From Ashinkailepas kermadecensis (lineage: Eukaryota > Arthropoda > Thecostraca > Neolepadidae): 64,000 bases of DNA. Of this stretch, positions 58,481-64,000 are shown one piece after another. The notes under the pieces were generated by a model. It ran no database searches, was not told the DNA's origin, and was given only the letters and a program-made list of their open reading frames with translations. How positions within the stretch are numbered: the stretch's first letter is position 1; each line of letters starts with the position of its first letter. The stretch covers positions 1,546,001-1,610,000 of the forward strand of contig JAOTOM010005179.1 in the NCBI GenBank assembly GCA_034440615.1, read 5' to 3'. Made by a program: the position numbers and the translations under genes.

Positions 58481-60020
58481 CTAACCATCCATTTTTCCCA
58501 GTTGAGCCTTGCCAAAGATTCTCTACGGATCTTTGATTCTCTTGTAAAAAATGTATCAGTGATGCTCAAAATTGTATTGCGGCTAGGCGATGCTTTGAAG
58601 TGGCTCTAGATGTGCCCCTGGGTTAAGATAATCTATTTCGTGGCAACGTATAACTCAATGTTTTTAGTGTTGTGAATAATGTTGTTGATAAGCATGATGT
58701 CAACTGACAACTTCGTGAGGCCAAATCTCCATGGCTGTCATTGCATGCGATTCAGTTATTAATTTATATATTTAACACCAACTCTATATCGAGCTTAAAT
58801 GACTCTATTTGTCTGAGCCACCCTGCATTTACTATAGCACTCCAGTGTCGTCTGGAGGAAAACCTTAGCGAAACGAGAACATAACTAAGTATTTATAAAA
58901 TTAAGAAAACAATGTCAAAAAGTGTTTGGCATTAGGAAAGCTACCTCTAAATGGTATGGAGATTACCTTTAAGTACAGCACGATCCGCCAGCAATACATT
59001 GGTTGGATGTAAAGCTGTCAACACAACTGGCAAGCTTGACTTCTGTCTTTCGTGGTGGGTTGATTATATTAAACCCTTCAAAACAAGCATTATCATATTA
59101 AAATTACGAGTGTTATGTTTTAAGCGCACACGCACCGACAAGAATGAATAACAAAATCAGCGCCTTCTGAGGAAAAAAAAAAAAGTTATCGGAATTGTTG
59201 CCATGGATTGTCCAACACAAAATGTACACCTGATGGCTTGACTATGGACATCCAGCAATTTTCAAAATATCTACTTCCAATCAAACATATAATACATGGC
59301 CGTCTCGCTTACAAGGTCAGGTGTTCTGCAAAACTTTCCGGTAGAAAGTGTGTTAAGTTCCGCCGTCCGATCTGAAACATGTACCAACGGCAAGGAAACA
59401 ATGGGCAAGACGTCATCTGCAGACTGTGTGGTTGCAATATCCCACGGTCATGGAATGGACGTAGAAAAAAGTTTCTCAGGAGCTACAAACATGTTGTCCA
59501 CGATGCATTGCTTCTCAGCTAGATGCTAAAAATAAGATAAAGCACATTTGTAATCCCAAGTGTAACTGTGTAGATGAGTGGGAGTGTTTATTATGTGTAG
59601 TTACATTGGTAGGAGATATGTTCTACTCCATGAATGCGTCATTGCTCATGATGGGCATGAACATATCTAGTATGCATAACCACGCTTTTATGTCTGTAGA
59701 TTAGCTTCCGGGGATAGGAATACCTTCGTAGAATTGGAAAACTAGATTGAATTGGAAAACAAACGAGTATATCGATCAATCGGTCTGTTAGATTGCGGGA
59801 CTTAGGTAAGCTTCATTTTGGGGAAACAACGAGTCGCACACCATTGCATTTTGAAGATCAAGCATCGCATGTTGCAATATAAATGGCAATATTTGAATAG
59901 GGGTTGGAATGACACTATAAATGACACGATATTTGTACAGCGATTGGAACGTTTATGTCTTTGCGTGCTCTTGGCCGCTACAACTGTGTTGTAAACTGGC
60001 TTGATCAAAATAGTGTTGCG
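58481..60020. other. Intron, unannotated
   Basis: AT-rich unique DNA with an A-run at about 59174-59185. Small frames without domains. No gene. Confidence 0.5.
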
Positions 60021-60160
60021 GTTTTAGCCACTGGGTGGGATGGGTAACAACTTGTGGCTACAACTGGATGGTTGGTGGTTTTAGCCACTGGGTGGGATGG
60101 GTAACAACTTGTGGCTACAACTGGATGGCTGGCGGTTTGAGCCATTAAGCGGGTTTAGCC
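60021..60160. repeat. 57-bp tandem repeat
   Basis: Two full copies and a partial third of GTTTTAGCCACTGGGTGGGA + TGGGTAACAACTTGTGGC, starting at 60021 and 60078. Confidence 0.9.
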
Positions 60161-60901
60161 CCATCTGGTATCTACTTGGCTAAGGCGTCAGTATGATTCG
60201 GGTTTGTTCAGTTGTATTCGCTGTGCCGTGATGGGACACAAAGACCAACCGAATTCACATGTATTCTTAAGATTAGTGACAGAATGCATCGAGTTGGGGC
60301 GGGTTGTTATAATGTCAGACAAAGGACCTGGACAAGGACGAACAGTCCTATCTTTTTCAAGAATGCCTTTCACTGCTTCAGAAGAATCAATCCAGATGGT
60401 CTATACGCCAGCAACTTCGTCGTAAATATTGATGCTGGAAGTATCGCCAAAACTGAAGAGATATTTTCCCGCAAATGACATTGTGAAGCTTTGGCCAGTA
60501 TTGACCAACTTAAGCTGGTTTAACATGTTACAATTTTAGTCATAGACGTGACCAGAGCTAGTTTTCTTGCTTTTTGGCAAGCCAAATTTTTGCATATCAA
60601 GCTCACTGTCTGCTTTAGCTGGAACACCAGCAGCGACATCCACAAACCGCTTGCTGTTCCTGAACTGGCTGAGAACCGCGGCCGACCCGCAGCCGATATG
60701 TGACGGTTTATTTGTGCTTACCCTACTACCGTTGTTCCCCAACGCTCATGCCAGCTTCAGGCTTCAGTCTGTGGAGCGAACTTCAGGGAGCTGGTGTGTC
60801 CACGCTGTTCTGTGCCTGGCCACTCTCGTCGTACGCGGCTATTCGGTGCTGGCACACCACTCCATTGCTTCGTCAAGTGACTCTGGTTCTCCCCGTTCCA
60901 G
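60161..60901. other. Intron 3' end, unannotated
   Basis: No repeat. A + frame from 60700 continues into exon 2, but residues before DNGAFQPG are unlike any Hox protein and lie upstream of a good acceptor, so I place the exon start at 60902. Confidence 0.55.
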
Positions 60902-61434
60902 ACAACGGTGCGTTCCAGCCGGGCATGGAGCCGAAGCGTCAGCGGACTGCCTACACCAGGCACCAGATCCTGGAGCTGGAGAAGGAGTTCCACTTCAACC
61001 GGTACCTGACGCGACGGCGGCGCATAGAGATCGCACACAGCCTCTGTCTGACCGAACGGCAGATCAAGATCTGGTTCCAGAATCGCCGGATGAAGTGGAA
61101 AAAGGACAACAAGTTGCCCAACACGAAAAACGTGCGACGCAAGACTAACCCGGCGGGCGTGACCACCACCATCCCGCCCAAGACTGCGACCACGTCCGCC
61201 GGCGGACTGTCGGCGCAGCCGCCGCAGCAGCACTCGCAGCAGCAGCAGCACTCGCAGCAGGCGCAGCAGCACTCGCAGCAGGCGCAGCCGCCGCAGCAGC
61301 AGCCGCAGCCGCCAGCGCCGCGGCCGCCCCCGCCCCCGCCAGCCGCTCAGCACCCCATGCAGCACCCGATGGCAGGCGCATCCATGTCGCACCCGGCCAC
61401 CGTCAAACCCGAGTATGGTCTCACAAATCTGTAA
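60902..61434 (+). CDS. Dfd: Deformed (Hox4), coding exon 2 with homeodomain
   Basis: Completes codon 187 and encodes residues 188-363 of Deformed. [13 protein letters not shown] leads into the 60-residue homeodomain (197-256; 60931-61110), which starts [12 protein letters not shown] and has recognition helix [16 protein letters not shown] with Gln50 and Asn51 intact. The flanking segment [11 protein letters not shown] (257-267) is the Hox4/Deformed signature and separates it from Scr (usually KMAS after the homeodomain). Positions 36-43 read HSLCLTER, where Drosophila Dfd has a TLVLSER type. The tail (about 292-345) is Gln- then Pro-rich with a QQHSQ repeat, coded by CAG/CCG runs, and ends KPEYGLTNL before TAA. 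At 363 residues the whole protein is much shorter than Drosophila Dfd (about 590). The acceptor is TTCTCCCCGTTCCAG. Confidence 0.95.
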
Positions 61435-62274
61435 TTGCGCGACTCAATCACCAGTACTTAGCCTGTCAGTGTGTGTTCGTGAGTGCGTAGCCCGGTTCCT
61501 AGCGGCGGCGTTGCGTGGCAATATACGGCAATACACGCGCGCCCGGCGAAGAGGGGCGAAGAAGGCGCAGCAGCGGCCACTTCAGGGATTCGTCGCAAAC
61601 CCGCACCGCCCGGTCGGCATCGGCGGACCGATTGACTGGTCGGCCGGCGGCCCACTTCATGTGTAGCAATAAGGTGGGATTTCGTGCGAACCAAAGGTTA
61701 TATTGTTATAGTTTGTATTTAATTTATTCAGATGCTTTGCGTTGTCTCGCTGTTGCCGTCGGTTGATCGGTTGGTCGGTCGGTCGGTCGGTCGGTCGGTT
61801 GGTCGGCTTACTGCTGTGTTAGCTAGGAGGGCGGTGGTGTCAATGCCCCCCGTGCAGCCATTACATAGTGTTGTAGACTATACAGCTGCCGTGCGTGCCG
61901 GCGGCGTTGCCCACCGGTGGTGTTTTGCGCGTGGGTCGACGCACTCACGTCCTCGTACGGCGCCGCACCAGACGCGCTCCGGTAAACGCCAATACTCGAG
62001 AAGCCATACTCAATCTCAGGGATCCTAGGTCGTTGGCGGAGGCGGGCGCGGGGCGGTGGCGGAAGGAGGGCGCCGGTCGGCGGCCGGCCACTCACCCTCC
62101 CCGCTCGCGCTATTTCTATGTCTCTCCGTGTCTTGTGTGCGTGTCGAGTGGCAGTCGCGGCGCCTGAGAGACCTCGCACCGCAGCGCCGTCGTACAGTCT
62201 CCTCTTTCAAAGTCGTTCCGGGAGCTTTTGGCGAGCACCGTCGAAAAGGCCATACACCACGCCGTCTCATGTTG
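61435..62274 (+). other. Probable Dfd 3' UTR and flank
   Basis: Follows the Dfd stop codon. I found no canonical AATAAA polyadenylation signal in it by eye. It contains a GGTC run (61769-61806 region) and a GC-rich part around 62030-62100. Frames here on both strands overlap each other and show no domain. Confidence 0.4.
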
Positions 62275-62400
62275 TGTTGAAGCCAGCCAGTTGAGTGGTG
62301 CCTCCCCGAGACTGGGGCGCCAGCCACTCGGGTGGTGCCATCCCGAGGCTAGAGGGCCAGCTCGCCAGCCAGTCGGGTGGTGCCGTCCCGAGAGCCCCTC
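62275..62400. repeat. 40-bp degenerate tandem repeat, three copies
   Basis: CCAGCCAGTYGRGTGGTGCC-type starts at about 62282, 62321 and 62362, each followed by a CCCGAG segment. Confidence 0.8.
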
Positions 62401-62874
62401 CAATGACTCTCCAGCACTGTCGACACCCGGTTGCGTTGTACAGATTGTAAATAGCTCAAACCAAATGTGAGTGTTGTGAGTGTTCGTGTGAGATGCTACC
62501 AGCCGCTGACTGTAGAACCGCTGATTGTAGAAATTTATGTTGCCTGATCCTTTGGCTAGGAGTTCGCGGCGTATGACGTGTTTAGCAGTATTATTCAACA
62601 GGCAACCTAGTCGTGGCTCCCGGCGTCGGCCTAGAACCTATACTCAATGATTATGATTCGTTGTTGCCAGATGGTTATTCGGACCCCACAAGCGTGCTTG
62701 TCGAACTGGGATGCGTACCATCTGACATTGAATTGTTGAGCAAAACGGGTTATGATGACTGCAGTAGACGGAATGTATCTATAAAAGTGCAGGAAAATAT
62801 GAATCCGTCTCTTCTATGGGATACCAGGCATCTGTGAAACGGTGCATGCATTCCAGTACAGGTAGCGAAACGAC
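62401..62874. other. 3' flank, unannotated
   Basis: A 74-codon + frame at 62613 (GLEPILNDYDSLLPDGYSDP) is not recognised. Nothing else seen. Confidence 0.4.
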
Positions 62875-63150
62875 AAATGGCCTGGGTTTGGTTCGGGTTT
62901 CGAACCGACAAATGTTCTGGGTTTGGTTCGGGTTTCCAACTGACAAGTGGTCTGGGTTTGGTTCGGGTTTAGAACCGATAAGTGGTCAAGGTTTGGCTCA
63001 AATTTCGAACCGACAAGTGGTCTGGGTTTGGCTCTGGTTTCAAATCGACAAGTGGTCTGGATTTGGTTTGAACCGACAAGTGGTCTGGGTTTAGTTCGAA
63101 CCGACAAGTGGTCTGAGTTTGGTTCGAACAAACACATGGCCTGGGTTTGG
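62875..63150. repeat. 29-36-bp degenerate minisatellite
   Basis: About eight units of AACCGACAAGTGGTCTGGGT + TTGGTTCGGGTTTCG; later units are shorter because the GGTTTCG part is absent. Confidence 0.9.
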
Positions 63151-63585
63151 CCCGAGCTTCGATGACGTAGTCTCGCGGCGGTGCCACGTCCACTACAGTG
63201 AAACCGGGAACTGGAGTAGCACCTGACAACGCTCCACAGGGGCTCACTGAAAGTCGCTGAAACCATTCACAGCCAGTGCTGTCAGAGGTAAAGGTTTGGG
63301 GATGAAATATGAGCTTCAATGTTGCTGGAAATATGATGTGACTCGCTGCACCAATACGCACATTATCCTGTAATTACTGGACAGACGGGAGCAAAAATTT
63401 GGCACGTAGGAGGCTTCGGTAGGAATCTCTGCCAACTTCTTCAACTTCGACCTTGTACTCATGCCGTTTTGTTGAGATCTTAGAAACCACAAAGCCTTCG
63501 TTCGCGCTACTTATGAGACGTATATGCTGTTGAACGTATCGACCGTTATACGGCGACTGCCTGTCGACACTCCTGGCGTGGGTGT
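63151..63585. other. 3' flank, unannotated
   Basis: Unique DNA between two arrays; no gene. Confidence 0.4.
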
Positions 63586-64000
63586 TAGCAATGTTGATGG
63601 GAGCGGATGATGGGGTAACAGATAGGTGGGAGCGAGTGATGGGATAATAGGCAGGTGGGAGCGAGTGATGGGGTAACAGGTAGGTGGGAGCGAGTGATGG
63701 GGTAACAGGCAGGTGGGAGCGAGTGATGGGGTAACAGGTAGGTGGGAGCGAGTGATGGGGTAACAGGTAGGTGGGAGCGAGTGATGGGGTAACAGGCAGG
63801 TGGGAACGAGTGATGGGGTAACAGGCAGGTGGGAGCGAGTGATGGGGTAACAGGCAGGTGGGAGCGAGTGATGGGGTAACAGGTAGGTGGGAGCGAGTGA
63901 TGGGGTAACAGGCAGGTGGGAGCGAGTGATGGGGTAACAGGTAGGTGGGAGCGAGTGATGGGGTAACAGGTAGGTGGGAGCGAGTGATGGGGTAACAGGC
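63586..64000. repeat. 29-bp minisatellite, runs off the window
   Basis: At least 14 copies of GGGAGCGAGTGATGGGGTAA + CAGGCAGGT, with GGCAGG/GGTAGG as the main variable site. The array continues past the right end, so its full size is unknown. Confidence 0.95.

Larger units (their letters stand above)
17664..60901 (+). other. Dfd: Dfd intron, 43,238 bp
   Basis: Begins GTGAGTAC and ends TTCTCCCCGTTCCAG. It separates the YPWM exon from the homeodomain exon, the usual place of the Hox intron. Joining 17663 to 60902 makes an Asn codon (A+AC) and restores the frame: ...[19 protein letters not shown]. It is filled with minisatellites and dead transposons listed below. No other gene was recognised inside. 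Branch point not assigned. An additional small exon inside the intron cannot be excluded. Confidence 0.85.

Noticed and set aside
60700..60901. Alternative start of exon 2 at the ATG at 60700
   Set aside because: The upstream residues show no Hox similarity and would omit the YPWM exon; the acceptor at 60900-60901 fits exon 1 in phase.
61145..61392. Minus frames with poly-Ala and Leu-Arg runs opposite Dfd exon 2
   Set aside because: They mirror the CAG/CCG-coded Gln/Pro tail of Dfd on the other strand.

Overview
This is a eukaryotic, non-coding-rich window. It holds one recognisable host gene: an arthropod Hox group 4 gene, Deformed (Dfd), on the + strand, split into two coding exons by an intron of about 43.2 kb. 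Exon 1 (17105-17663) carries the Hox4-type N-terminus and the YPWM hexapeptide. Exon 2 (60902-61434) carries the homeodomain and a Gln/Pro-rich tail. A GTGAGT donor and a pyrimidine-rich CAG acceptor join in phase 1 to give a 363-residue protein. The homeodomain and the LPNTKNVR segment after it are of arthropod Deformed type. I cannot name the species. The long intron and repeat load argue against a compact insect genome, but that is inference.

About a quarter of the window, by my tally of array lengths, is tandem repeat: some 25 separate minisatellite or microsatellite arrays with units from 2 to about 166 bp, upstream, inside the intron and downstream. The largest are a 40/53-bp array of hairpin-like units (1862-4250), a 55-bp array (12210-13292), a 48-bp array (31907-33012), a 29-bp array (37806-38864), a 37-bp array (45867-46874) and a 46-bp array with a CACGTG in nearly every unit (54268-56990). 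Most long open reading frames here come from these arrays and are not genes.

The rest is relic mobile DNA and unique sequence. I recognise a 5'-truncated CR1/Jockey-like LINE on the - strand (51120-53450), two decayed LINE reverse-transcriptase fragments on the + strand (6300-7010 and 27160-27480), a Tc1/mariner-like transposase relic on the - strand (57850-58480), a tRNA-derived SINE with two further tail-only copies, a tRNA-Met-like tandem (18470-18667), non-autonomous elements with hAT-like ends (49343-50873, probably 29264-30471, and a lone end at 41431), and a fold-back structure whose arms are short tandem repeats (20690-21936).

Layout: 1-16.8 kb, upstream flank with seven larger arrays, a LINE fragment and SINEs; 16.85-17.1 kb, candidate promoter; 17.1-17.66 kb, exon 1; 17.66-60.9 kb, intron with most of the mobile elements and arrays; 60.9-61.43 kb, exon 2; 61.43-64 kb, 3' flank ending inside a 29-bp array that runs off the window. 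I found no operon, CRISPR, rRNA or intact tRNA gene, and no second protein-coding gene that I can support.
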